Origin: Kerstersia gyiorum
Lineage (GTDB): Bacteria; Pseudomonadota; Gammaproteobacteria; Burkholderiales; Burkholderiaceae_B
Assembly: GCF_004216755.1 (NCBI RefSeq)
Contig: NZ_SGWZ01000007.1
Location: forward strand, 124,001 to 188,000
DNA length: 64,000 bases
Reading direction: 5' to 3'
Numbering within the stretch: position 1 is the stretch's first letter; each line of letters begins with the position of its first letter. Positions 7,202-15,244 of this stretch are shown piece by piece. The notes beneath the pieces were generated by a model. The model saw nothing but the letters and a program-made list of their open reading frames with translations. It was not told the DNA's origin and did no database searches. Both the position numbers and the translations under genes were made by a program.

Positions 7202-8692
7202 TTACGCCTGACGCTCAAGGATTTCGAAAGAAAAACCCGCTTTGCGCCATTCTGAGGCCTCAGTTTCCAGGGCGTATTCCAGCAAGGGGTTGGTACGGCG
7301 CCAGCCGTTCGGCATGCTGACGCTGATCTGGCTGTTCTTGACGGCCAGCGAGAGCGGCAGTCGAGCCATGGACTGACGCCGCCGAAAGAGCAGGGCGGCC
7401 AGGCGCAGACAAAGAATGGCGCGCCATTTCACATCATTCTTTGGCTTGCCGGGCAGGCGCGAGAGCTTGCCGTGGTGGGCGAAGGCCAATTGCGCCAGCA
7501 ATTCCTGGTCGTCATTGGAAAAGCCTGGCATTTCCGCATTTTCCAGCACATAGGCGGTGTGACGGGCGTAGCCGTTGTGTGCAATGGAAAGGCCGATCTC
7601 GTGCAGGCTGGCGGCCCATTTGAGCGCCAGTACCAGTTCGTGGTCGACTTCCGCTGGACGGCATTGCTCGAACAGCGCCAGCGCGGCGTCGCGGACGCGC
7701 TCCGCCTGGTTCTGGTCCACGTGGTAGCGCCGCATGAACTGATCGACGGTTTCCTGGCGCGTATCGTGTTCGTCTTCGCGGCCCAGCAGGTCGTACAGGA
7801 CACCGACACGCAGCGCGCCGTCGCCAGTACGCATGGATTCTATTTTCAGTTCACTGAAAATGGCGGCCATGATGACCAGACCGCCGGGCAGCACGTCGGC
7901 GCGTTCCAGCTTGATGCCGGGATGCTCGGACGCAATGACCTTGCCCGAGCGTATCAGCTTGGCTTTCAGCGCTTCCATGCCCTTGAGAGTGATGCCCTGG
8001 CTGGACAGGCCGGATTCGGTCAGGATCGCGTAGAGCGCCTTGGCGGTGCCGGACGAGCCGAAGGCCTCGGCCCAGCCCACTTTTTTGTAGCGCCGGGTGA
8101 TGGTTTCGATCTCGCGGCGGGCTGCCAGGTCGGCCTGCTGCATGCTGGCGCTGGTGATCTGGCCATCCGGGAAAAAGCGCTGGCTGAAGCTCACACAGCC
8201 CATGTGCAGCGAGGCGACCTGCAAGGGCCGGTAGCCTTTGCCAATGATCAGTTCGGTGGAGCCGCCGCCGATGTCGACGATCAGCCGCTGGGCCGTGGAG
8301 GAAGGCAGGCAATGCGCCACGCCGGCATAGATCAGGCGGGCCTCTTCGTGGCCAGCCACGACTTCGATGGGAAAGCCCAGCGCGGCTTCGCAGCGGGCCA
8401 GCAATTGATCGGCGTTGCGCGCGACCCGGAAGGTATTGGTGGCGACGGCACGGACGCGGTCCGGGCGGAAATCGCGAAGGCGGTCGCCGAACAGGCGCAG
8501 GACTTCAGTGGCGCGGACGATGGCTTCGTCTGCCAGAACCAGTGAGGCATCCAGGCCGGCAGCCAGTCGTACCGTTTCCTTGAGCCTGTCGACCTGGTAG
8601 ATCTGACTGACCCCGGCTTCCTGCACGACTCGTCCGATGGACAGTCGGAAACTGTTGGAGCCGAGGTCTACGGCGGCCAGGAGGTTATCCAT
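7202..8692 (-). CDS. ppx: exopolyphosphatase (Ppx/GppA family)
   Basis: Ppx removes terminal phosphate from polyphosphate; GppA relatives hydrolyse pppGpp. The 496-residue product has the ASKHA fold: phosphate-1 motif AVDLGSNSFRL at the N-terminus and phosphate-2 motif VDIGGGSTELIIGKG near residue 140. The C-terminal half is the HD-like helical domain (LHEIGLSIAHNGYARHTAYVLEN). It is transcribed away from ppk1, so synthesis and degradation of polyphosphate share one intergenic region. Ppx versus GppA cannot be decided from sequence alone; the pairing with ppk favours Ppx. Confidence 0.94.
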   Translation of the reverse strand: MDNLLAAVDLGSNSFRLSIGRVVQEAGVSQIYQVDRLKETVRLAAGLDASLVLADEAIVRATEVLRLFGDRLRDFRPDRVRAVATNTFRVARNADQLLARCEAALGFPIEVVAGHEEARLIYAGVAHCLPSSTAQRLIVDIGGGSTELIIGKGYRPLQVASLHMGCVSFSQRFFPDGQITSASMQQADLAARREIETITRRYKKVGWAEAFGSSGTAKALYAILTESGLSSQGITLKGMEALKAKLIRSGKVIASEHPGIKLERADVLPGGLVIMAAIFSELKIESMRTGDGALRVGVLYDLLGREDEHDTRQETVDQFMRRYHVDQNQAERVRDAALALFEQCRPAEVDHELVLALKWAASLHEIGLSIAHNGYARHTAYVLENAEMPGFSNDDQELLAQLAFAHHGKLSRLPGKPKNDVKWRAILCLRLAALLFRRRQSMARLPLSLAVKNSQISVSMPNGWRRTNPLLEYALETEASEWRKAGFSFEILERQA

Positions 8693-8727
8693 GGTTCCCC
8701 TTGTTATCAGTTATATGCAGTTGCCGG

Positions 8728-8733
8728 ATTATA
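8728..8733 (-). promoter_or_regulatory. -10 box for ppx
   Basis: On the minus strand an exact TATAAT lies 36 bases upstream of the ppx ATG. No good -35 hexamer is seen at 16-18 bases, so the promoter may need an activator. The Pho box at 8829-8846 is about 100 bases further upstream. Confidence 0.4.
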
Positions 8734-8828
8734 GATTTATGAAAGAGCCAGAATGCTGCACAGCAACGGAATTTTTCCATTGTTCGGGAATTAATCCCTG
8801 ATGGCCCTATGGCAGGCGCTTTGGCGTG

Positions 8829-8846
8829 CTGTCATATTTATGTCAT
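8829..8846 (+). promoter_or_regulatory. Pho box (PhoB site) upstream of ppk1
   Basis: CTGTCATATTTATGTCAT matches 16 of 18 positions of the E. coli PhoB consensus (two CTGTCA half-sites spaced 11 bases apart). A -10-like TAAAAG lies 10 bases downstream (8857-8862), the normal spacing for PhoB-dependent promoters that lack a -35. It sits 58 bases before the ppk1 ATG. Confidence 0.85.
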
Positions 8847-8904
8847 TCTATTGAAGTAAAAGTAGGAGTTTTTCTCCGTCTGCCGATTTTGTTGAAGAGA
8901 TCCC

Positions 8905-10989
8905 ATGCCTGATACTGTTTCCATCCGTCCGGATGCATTGCTTCTGAACCGGGAGCTGTCGCTGCTCAAGTTCAATGAAAGAGTGCTCAGCATGGCGGAC
9001 AGGGAAGATACGCCCTTGCTCGAAAGGCTGCGTTATGTCTGCATCGTCAATTCGAACCTTGATGAGTTTTTCGAGATTCGCGTCTCCAGTCTCAAAGAGC
9101 AGCAGCGCCTGACGCCGGACCTGCGTGGTGACGACGGCCTGACGCCGGACGAAGCCTTCCGCCTGGTGCAAAGCCGCGTGCATGATCTGGTCGAGAGACA
9201 GTACGAACTGCTCAGCGAGGAACTGCTGCCGCGGCTGGAAAAGGAAGGGATCGCGCTGCTGCACGTGGACCGCTGGACCGAGGAGCAGCGCGCCTGGGCC
9301 TTCGACATGTTCCTGCGCGACGTTATGCCGCTGCTGACACCCATAGGCCTGGATCCGGCGCATCCGTTCCCCAGGGTGTACAACAAGAGCCTGAATTTCA
9401 TCGTTTCGCTGTCCGGTACCGATGCCTTCGGCCGCAATGCTTCCATTGCCATCGTCCAGGCGCCCAGGGCACTGCCGCGTCTGGTGCATATGCCCGAGGC
9501 GGTTTCCGGCATGCAGCACGGCTATGTGCTGCTGACGGCCTTGATGCGCGCCTTCGTCGGCGAGCTTTTCCCTGGCCTGGAAGTGCGTGGTTGCTACCAG
9601 TGGCGCGTGACTCGCAACAGCGACCTGTTCGTGGACGAGGAAGAAGTCACCAATCTGCGCCAGGCCTTGCAGGGGGAGCTGTCGCAACGCAATTTCGGGG
9701 CTGCCGTGCGGCTTGAACTCGATACGCGCGCGCCCAAGGACCTGGAAGTCTATCTGCAAAAGGAATTCGCCCTGACGGCGGCGGATACCTATCGCGTCAG
9801 CGGACCGGTGAATCTGTCGCGCCTCATGCGCCTGTGCGACGTCGCGGACCGGCCAGCCTTGCTGTTTCCTTCCTACCGGGCACCCGTGCCGGAACCATTC
9901 TCACAGCGCGGCGCCAAACCGGCGGAATTGTTTGCCGCGATCGCGGCGGGCGACCGTCTGCTGCATCATCCCTATCAATCGTTCCAGCCCGTCATTGATT
10001 TCCTGACGGCGGCGGCGCTGGACCCCGATGTGGTGGCGGTCAAGCAGACCATCTACCGCACCGGAGAAGACTCCGAACTGATGCGCCTGCTGATGGCGGC
10101 CGCGCGTGCCGGCAAGGAAGTCACCGTTGTGGTGGAGTTGATGGCCCGCTTCGACGAACAGACCAATATCAACTGGGCGGCCAAGCTGGAAGAGGTCGGG
10201 GCGCACGTGGTGTATGGCGTCGTCGGTCACAAGACTCATGCCAAGATGGCGTTGGTGCTGCGCCGCGAGAACGGCCAGATTCGCCGCTACGGTCACCTGG
10301 GTACTGGCAACTATCACCCCCGCACCGCCAGGCTGTATACCGATTTCGGCCTGCTGACGGCTAACCCTGCGCTGTGCGACGACATGGACAAAGTGTTTTC
10401 CCAGTTGACCGGGCTGGGGGCGCGGCGCAATCTGCAATTGCTGTTGCAGTCGCCGTTTAACCTGCACGAACGCATGGTGTCGCTGATACGCGCCGAAGCC
10501 CGCGCGGCGGCCGAAGGCCAGAAGGCCCGCATCATGGCCAAGATGAATGCCCTGCTGGAGCCGGACATCATCCAGGAACTGTATGCGGCCAGCCAGGCCG
10601 GCGTGAAGATAGACCTGATCGTGCGTGGCGCCTGCGCGCTGCGTTCCGGGGTGCCGGGCCTGTCGGAAAATATCCGGGTGCGCTCCATCGTCGGGCGCTT
10701 CCTGGAGCATTCCCGGGTGTTTTATTTCTACGACGGCGGCAAGGAGACTGTCTATCTGTCCTCGGCTGATTGGATGGAACGCAATTTCTTCCGCCGCGTG
10801 GAGCTGGGTTTCCCCATCCTGGAGCGCAAGCTCAAGCGCCGGGTCATCAGTGAAGCCTTCCTGATGGCGTTGCGTGACAATCAGCTGGCCTGGCAGCAAC
10901 GCCCCGATGGCGACTATGCGCGGGTGCGCGGCCGTGGCGAAGCGTATAACCTGCACGACAAATTGATGGCCTTGCTTGGAAAGTCATGA
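8905..10989 (+). CDS. ppk1: polyphosphate kinase 1
   Basis: PPK1 reversibly makes inorganic polyphosphate from ATP. The 694-residue protein has the usual four-part layout: N domain (LLNRELSLLKFNERVL), head domain, and two phospholipase-D-like C domains. The phosphorylated-histidine region reads VVGHKTHAKMALVLRR, followed by HLGTGNYHPRTARLYTDFG. The second half has VRGACALRSGVPGLSENI and YLSSADWMERNF. The ATG at 8905 is preceded by GAAGAG. A Pho box upstream implies induction by phosphate starvation. Its stop codon abuts the Pho box of pstS. Confidence 0.98.
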   Translation: MPDTVSIRPDALLLNRELSLLKFNERVLSMADREDTPLLERLRYVCIVNSNLDEFFEIRVSSLKEQQRLTPDLRGDDGLTPDEAFRLVQSRVHDLVERQYELLSEELLPRLEKEGIALLHVDRWTEEQRAWAFDMFLRDVMPLLTPIGLDPAHPFPRVYNKSLNFIVSLSGTDAFGRNASIAIVQAPRALPRLVHMPEAVSGMQHGYVLLTALMRAFVGELFPGLEVRGCYQWRVTRNSDLFVDEEEVTNLRQALQGELSQRNFGAAVRLELDTRAPKDLEVYLQKEFALTAADTYRVSGPVNLSRLMRLCDVADRPALLFPSYRAPVPEPFSQRGAKPAELFAAIAAGDRLLHHPYQSFQPVIDFLTAAALDPDVVAVKQTIYRTGEDSELMRLLMAAARAGKEVTVVVELMARFDEQTNINWAAKLEEVGAHVVYGVVGHKTHAKMALVLRRENGQIRRYGHLGTGNYHPRTARLYTDFGLLTANPALCDDMDKVFSQLTGLGARRNLQLLLQSPFNLHERMVSLIRAEARAAAEGQKARIMAKMNALLEPDIIQELYAASQAGVKIDLIVRGACALRSGVPGLSENIRVRSIVGRFLEHSRVFYFYDGGKETVYLSSADWMERNFFRRVELGFPILERKLKRRVISEAFLMALRDNQLAWQQRPDGDYARVRGRGEAYNLHDKLMALLGKS

Positions 10990-11007
10990 CTGTCATGTTT
11001 CTGTCAT
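10990..11007 (+). promoter_or_regulatory. Pho box (PhoB site) upstream of pstS
   Basis: CTGTCATGTTTCTGTCAT is a near-perfect PhoB site: both CTGTCAT half-sites are intact with a 4-base linker. It begins at the base after the ppk1 stop. A -10-like TACGAT lies exactly 10 bases downstream (11018-11023), giving a PhoB-dependent promoter with a predicted start near 11030. Confidence 0.92.
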
Positions 11008-11082
11008 CGACAGACTCTACGATAGCGTTCGTACAGGCTGGATGCCTGTCAGTGACTTCCTAACAAGACCTGAGGGATTGCA

Positions 11083-12126
11083 ATGTTCAAACGTGTTTTC
11101 AAGCAGCTGGCCGTTGGTGTCGCCTTTGGCGCGTTCACCCTGTCCGCGCATGCCGCCGACATCACTGGCGCCGGCGCGTCCTTCCCCTATCCGATCTACG
11201 CCAAGTGGGCATCGGACTACAAGGCCCAGACGGGCAACCAGGTGAATTACCAATCCATCGGCTCGGGCGGCGGTCAACAACAGATCATTGCCAAGACCGT
11301 GGACTTCGGTGCTTCCGATGACCCCCTGAACGCCGAAAAGCTGCAGGAAAACAATCTGCTGCAATTCCCCGCCGTGATCGGCGGCACCGTGGCCGTGGTC
11401 AATATCGACGGCGTACAGCCGGGCCAGCTGAAGCTGTCGGGCCAGATCCTGGGCGACATCTTCCTGGGCAAGATCAAGAAGTGGAACGACCCCGCGATTG
11501 CCGCGCTGAACTCGGGCGTGACCCTGCCCAACGCTGACATCGTCGTGGTGCACCGTTCGGACGGCTCGGGCACGACCTTCGGCTGGACCAACTATCTGTC
11601 CAAGGTCAATGCCGACTGGAAGTCGCAGGTTGGCGAAGGCAAGGCCGTCAAGTGGCCGGTGGGCCAGGGCGGCAAGGGTAACGAAGGCGTGGCCAACTAT
11701 GTCGGCCAGCTGAAGAATTCGATCGGCTACGTCGAATACGCCTACGCCAAGCAGAACAACCTGGCCTGGACGCAGCTGCAGAATGCCGCCGGCAAGTTCG
11801 TTCAGCCTGAGCAGAAGGCCTTTGCCGCTGCTGCTGCCTACGCCGACTGGGATGCCGCTCCCGGCATGGGCGTGGTCCTGACCAACCAGCCTGGCGATGA
11901 TTCGTGGCCCGTGACGGCAGCCACCTTCATCCTGGTGCAAAAGACCCAGGACAAGCCGGCCCAAGGCAAGGCTGTACTGGAGTTCTTCGACTGGGCGTTC
12001 AAGAACGGCCAGGAGTCGGCCTCCGCGCTGGACTACGTGCCTCTGCCTGAAGCTGTGACCGGCAAGATCCGCACCATCTGGGCGCAGGAAATCAAGGCTG
12101 CCGACGGCGCCGCGATCTGGAAGTAA
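11083..12126 (+). CDS. pstS: phosphate ABC transporter substrate-binding protein PstS
   Basis: Periplasmic high-affinity phosphate-binding protein of the PstSCAB importer. A Sec signal peptide of 24 residues ends at SAHA, before mature ADITGAGASFPYPIY, the canonical PstS start. Phosphate-binding motifs include GSGGGQQQI, DFGASDDPL and VHRSDGSGTTFGWTNYL. The 347-residue length is typical. A Pho box directly upstream predicts PhoB control. Two hairpins after the gene, the second a terminator, should make pstS expressed above pstCAB. Confidence 0.98.
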   Translation: MFKRVFKQLAVGVAFGAFTLSAHAADITGAGASFPYPIYAKWASDYKAQTGNQVNYQSIGSGGGQQQIIAKTVDFGASDDPLNAEKLQENNLLQFPAVIGGTVAVVNIDGVQPGQLKLSGQILGDIFLGKIKKWNDPAIAALNSGVTLPNADIVVVHRSDGSGTTFGWTNYLSKVNADWKSQVGEGKAVKWPVGQGGKGNEGVANYVGQLKNSIGYVEYAYAKQNNLAWTQLQNAAGKFVQPEQKAFAAAAAYADWDAAPGMGVVLTNQPGDDSWPVTAATFILVQKTQDKPAQGKAVLEFFDWAFKNGQESASALDYVPLPEAVTGKIRTIWAQEIKAADGAAIWK

Positions 12127-12139
12127 TCAGCAGGGCCGG

Positions 12140-12163
12140 GCGGAAGCGGGCGACCGCTTCCGC
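12140..12163 (+). other. stable RNA hairpin after pstS
   Basis: A perfect 10-bp stem, GCGGAAGCGG / CCGCTTCCGC, is capped by a GCGA (GNRA-type) tetraloop, beginning 13 bases after the pstS stop. No T-run follows directly. Such hairpins protect upstream mRNA from 3' exonucleases, which fits a need for excess PstS. Confidence 0.7.
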
Positions 12164-12172
12164 GGCACCTGG

Positions 12173-12211
12173 GCCGGGGGCTGCCTCAGAACATACCCCG
12201 GCATTTTTTTT
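12173..12211 (+). terminator. partial terminator (attenuator) between pstS and pstC
   Basis: GCCGGGG (12173-12179) pairs with CCCCGGC (12196-12202), followed by A and eight T (12204-12211). It lies between two genes of one operon, so it should act as a leaky terminator that lowers pstCAB relative to pstS. Confidence 0.75.
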
Positions 12212-12246
12212 GCAATGATTCTGTTGAATATTAGGAAGATGCACCC

Positions 12247-13257
12247 ATGAGTGCGGTAATGGATAACAGCGAGCAGGCTGTGCGTCAGCCCGAGGCGGCG
12301 ACAGGCGCCCCGGTCCCCGAAACCCCCAACCGCAACGCACTGATGGATGCGTTGTTCAGGAATCTCACCCGAATATTCGCTTTCCTGGTTTTCATCCTGT
12401 TGGCGGCGATCATGGTGTCGCTGATTTATGGCAGCCATGAAACGCTTTCCGAGTATGGCCTGTCCTTCCTCTGGACCAATGAATGGGACCCGGTGCAGGA
12501 GTCCTATGGCGCGCTGGTGCCTATTGTCGGCACCTTGCTGACGTCCTTCATCGCGCTGATCATCGCCGTGCCGGTGTCCTTCGGCATCGCCATGTTCCTG
12601 ACCGAGCTGTCCCCCGCCTGGCTGCGCCGCCCGCTGGGCACTGCCATTGAAATGCTGGCCGCCATTCCGTCGATCATCTACGGCATGTGGGGCCTGTTTG
12701 TGTTCGTACCTGTCTTCCAGCAATACGTGCAACCCACCATGATTTCCGTGTTGGGCAGCATTCCGGTCATCGGCGGCTTTTTCTCCGGCCCGCCCTTCGG
12801 CATCGGCATCTTCACCGCCGGCCTGATCCTGTCCATCATGATCATCCCGTTCATTGCCTCGGTGATGCGTGACGTGTTCGAACTGGTGCCCCCCATGCTC
12901 AAGGAATCGGCCTACGGCCTGGGCAGCAGCACTTGGGAAGTGATGTGGAAGGTCGTGCTGCCTTTCACGCGCTCTGGCGTCATCGGCGGCATCATGCTGG
13001 GCCTGGGCCGGGCGCTGGGTGAAACCATGGCCGTCACCTTCGTCATCGGCAACGCCTTCCGCATTCCGGATTCCATTTTCGCACCGGGCAATTCGATTGC
13101 TTCCGCGTTGGCCAATGAATTCAACGAGGCGGGCGGCATGCAGAAATCCGCGCTGATCGAATTGGGCCTGATCCTCTTCCTGATCACGACGGTCGTGCTG
13201 GCGTGTTCGAAGGTCCTGCTGTTGCGCCTGTCGCGCTCGGAAGGCACCAAGAGCTGA
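12247..13257 (+). CDS. pstC: phosphate ABC transporter permease PstC
   Basis: One of two inner-membrane subunits of the phosphate importer. The 336-residue protein has a cytosolic N-terminal segment of about 40 residues, then six predicted membrane helices. The ABC-coupling EAA-type loop reads LKESAYGLGSSTWEVMWKVVLP, followed by IMLGLGRALGETMAVTFVIGNA, the PstC signature. AGGAAG precedes the ATG. It lies 120 bases after pstS, with an attenuator between, and 35 bases before pstA. Confidence 0.97.
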   Translation: MSAVMDNSEQAVRQPEAATGAPVPETPNRNALMDALFRNLTRIFAFLVFILLAAIMVSLIYGSHETLSEYGLSFLWTNEWDPVQESYGALVPIVGTLLTSFIALIIAVPVSFGIAMFLTELSPAWLRRPLGTAIEMLAAIPSIIYGMWGLFVFVPVFQQYVQPTMISVLGSIPVIGGFFSGPPFGIGIFTAGLILSIMIIPFIASVMRDVFELVPPMLKESAYGLGSSTWEVMWKVVLPFTRSGVIGGIMLGLGRALGETMAVTFVIGNAFRIPDSIFAPGNSIASALANEFNEAGGMQKSALIELGLILFLITTVVLACSKVLLLRLSRSEGTKS

Positions 13258-13292
13258 ACCGGACCGGAAACATTAGGCAAGAGAGACTCACC

Positions 13293-14174
13293 ATGTCCAC
13301 GAATTCCGCTTCTTCCGGCAACAAGTCGGTCATCAACATGCAGAACGGCATCTACCAGCGCCGCCGCATGACCAACAAAGTCATGCTGGGCCTGTCGATG
13401 GCAACACTGATCTTCGGCCTGTTCTGGCTGTTCTGGATCATTCTTACGCTGCTGGTCAAGGGTGGCGGCGCGATCTCGCTGTCGCTGTTCACCGAAATTA
13501 CCCCGCCGCCAGGACAGACTGGCGGCCTGGCCAACGCCATTCTGGGCAGCTTCGCCATGGCGGGTGTCGGCACGCTGATCGGCACCCCGATCGGCATTCT
13601 GGCCGGTACCTACCTGGCGGAATATGGCCAGCGAGGCTGGCTCGCGCCGGCCACACGTTTCCTGAACGATGTGCTGTTGTCGGCGCCGTCCATCGTCATC
13701 GGCCTGTTCATCTACTCGGTCTATGTCTACCAGGTCGGGCACTATTCCGGCTGGGCGGGCGCCGTGGCGCTGTCCATCCTGGTGATCCCCGTGGTGGTCC
13801 GCACGACTGACAACATGCTGCTGCTGGTGCCTAACAGCCTGCGTGAAGCCTGCTTCGCCCTGGGCTGCCCCAAGTGGCGCATGATCCTGATGGTCTGTTA
13901 CCGCGCTGCCCGCTCGGGCATGATCACCGGTGTGCTGCTGGCTGTGGCCCGGATTGCTGGGGAAACCGCACCGCTGCTGTTCACCGCGCTGTCCAACCAG
14001 TTCATGTCCTTCAATATGAATGCGCCCATGGCCAACCTGCCGGTGGTGATCTTCCAATACGCAGCCAGCCCCTTCAAGGACTGGAACACGCTGGCCTGGG
14101 CCGGCGCCGCGCTGATCACGCTTTTCGTGCTGGCCATCAACATTCTTGCGCGCAGCCTGTTCCGCAAGCACTGA
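13293..14174 (+). CDS. pstA: phosphate ABC transporter permease PstA
   Basis: Second membrane subunit of the Pst importer; 293 residues with six predicted helices. Family motifs include TPIGILAGTYLAEYG, APSIVIGLFIYSVYV, the coupling loop LREACFALGCPKWRMIL and GVLLAVARIAGETAPLLFTAL. The ATG at 13293 follows AGAGAG-type purines; an in-frame start 30 codons earlier would overlap pstC and lacks family similarity. Confidence 0.97.
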   Translation: MSTNSASSGNKSVINMQNGIYQRRRMTNKVMLGLSMATLIFGLFWLFWIILTLLVKGGGAISLSLFTEITPPPGQTGGLANAILGSFAMAGVGTLIGTPIGILAGTYLAEYGQRGWLAPATRFLNDVLLSAPSIVIGLFIYSVYVYQVGHYSGWAGAVALSILVIPVVVRTTDNMLLLVPNSLREACFALGCPKWRMILMVCYRAARSGMITGVLLAVARIAGETAPLLFTALSNQFMSFNMNAPMANLPVVIFQYAASPFKDWNTLAWAGAALITLFVLAINILARSLFRKH

Positions 14175-14226
14175 ACGCATATCCTCCGCGCATACGACCC
14201 GAATACTCTGCTGTCCAGGATTCATC

Positions 14227-15039
14227 ATGGAAAATACCGCTACCGCCGCCAAGACGAGTGCTCCGCACATCCAGATCCCCAGTGAGCCCGCGAAGCTGCA
14301 GGTCAATGACCTGAATTTCTACTATGGCAAGTTCCACGCCATCCGCAACGTCAATATGACGATTCCGGAACATCGCGTGACGGCTTTCATCGGCCCGTCG
14401 GGTTGCGGCAAGTCCACGCTGCTGCGTACCTTCAACCGCATGTACGAGCTCTATCCGGGGCAGCGCGCAGAGGGCGAAATCCTGCTCGACGGCGAGAATC
14501 TGCTGACCACCAAGATGGACATCTCGCTGCTGCGCGCCAAAGTCGGCATGGTCTTCCAGAAGCCCACGCCTTTCCCCATGAGCATCTACGACAACATCGC
14601 CTTCGGCGTGCGACTGTTCGAGAAGCTCAGCCGCGGCGAAATGGACGAGCGGGTCGAATGGGCGCTGAGCAAGGCCGCGCTGTGGAATGAAGTGAAGGAC
14701 AAGCTGCACCAGAGCGGCCACAGTCTCTCCGGTGGCCAGCAGCAGCGCCTGTGCATTGCTCGCGGCGTGGCGATCAAGCCGGAAGTCCTGCTGCTCGACG
14801 AACCCTGCTCGGCGCTGGACCCGATTTCCACCGCCAAGATTGAAGAGCTGATTGCGGAACTCAAGAACGAATACACCGTTGTTATCGTGACCCACAACAT
14901 GCAGCAGGCTGCCCGTTGCTCGGACTACACGGCTTATATGTACCTGGGTGAGCTGATGGAGTTCGGCGAGACCGGGCAGATGTTCGTGAAGCCCTCGCGC
15001 AAGGAAACCGAGGACTACATTACCGGCCGTTTCGGCTAA
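14227..15039 (+). CDS. pstB: phosphate ABC transporter ATP-binding protein PstB
   Basis: The ATPase that powers phosphate import. The 270-residue protein has Walker A GPSGCGKST, Q-loop MVFQKPTPFPMSIYDN, ABC signature LSGGQQQRLCIARG, Walker B VLLLDEPCSALDP and the H-loop histidine in VIVTHNMQQA. The ATG at 14227 gives the usual length. The operon ends in a terminator right after this gene. phoU, which commonly follows pstB, is absent. Confidence 0.98.
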   Translation: MENTATAAKTSAPHIQIPSEPAKLQVNDLNFYYGKFHAIRNVNMTIPEHRVTAFIGPSGCGKSTLLRTFNRMYELYPGQRAEGEILLDGENLLTTKMDISLLRAKVGMVFQKPTPFPMSIYDNIAFGVRLFEKLSRGEMDERVEWALSKAALWNEVKDKLHQSGHSLSGGQQQRLCIARGVAIKPEVLLLDEPCSALDPISTAKIEELIAELKNEYTVVIVTHNMQQAARCSDYTAYMYLGELMEFGETGQMFVKPSRKETEDYITGRFG

Positions 15040-15076
15040 GCAACGCTTGCCGCGCCGGCGCCTGGCGCCGTGCCTG

Positions 15077-15127
15077 GACCTTCTCTGGCTGACGGGCCTT
15101 CGCCTGCGCCGGGAAGGTCTTTTTTTT
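15077..15127 (+). terminator. terminator of the pst operon
   Basis: GACCTTC (15077-15083) pairs with GAAGGTC (15113-15119) around a GC-rich inner region, followed by eight T (15120-15127). It starts 38 bases after the pstB stop. Confidence 0.8.
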
Positions 15128-15244
15128 GCCGGAGCGGCCCTGGGCAAAGCGTTTCTCGGAAGCCCCGGGCCAAAGGCACGGCGAGGGTGGGGGTGTTGAT
15201 GGGCGTTTCAGTATCGCGTCTCTCATTACAATGCTGGCAATGCA

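Noticed and set aside
7127..7255. 42-codon basic frame after olsB, possible olsA remnant
   Set aside because: It runs through the terminator hairpin and the ppx 3' end, is Arg-rich by composition and has no acyltransferase motif.
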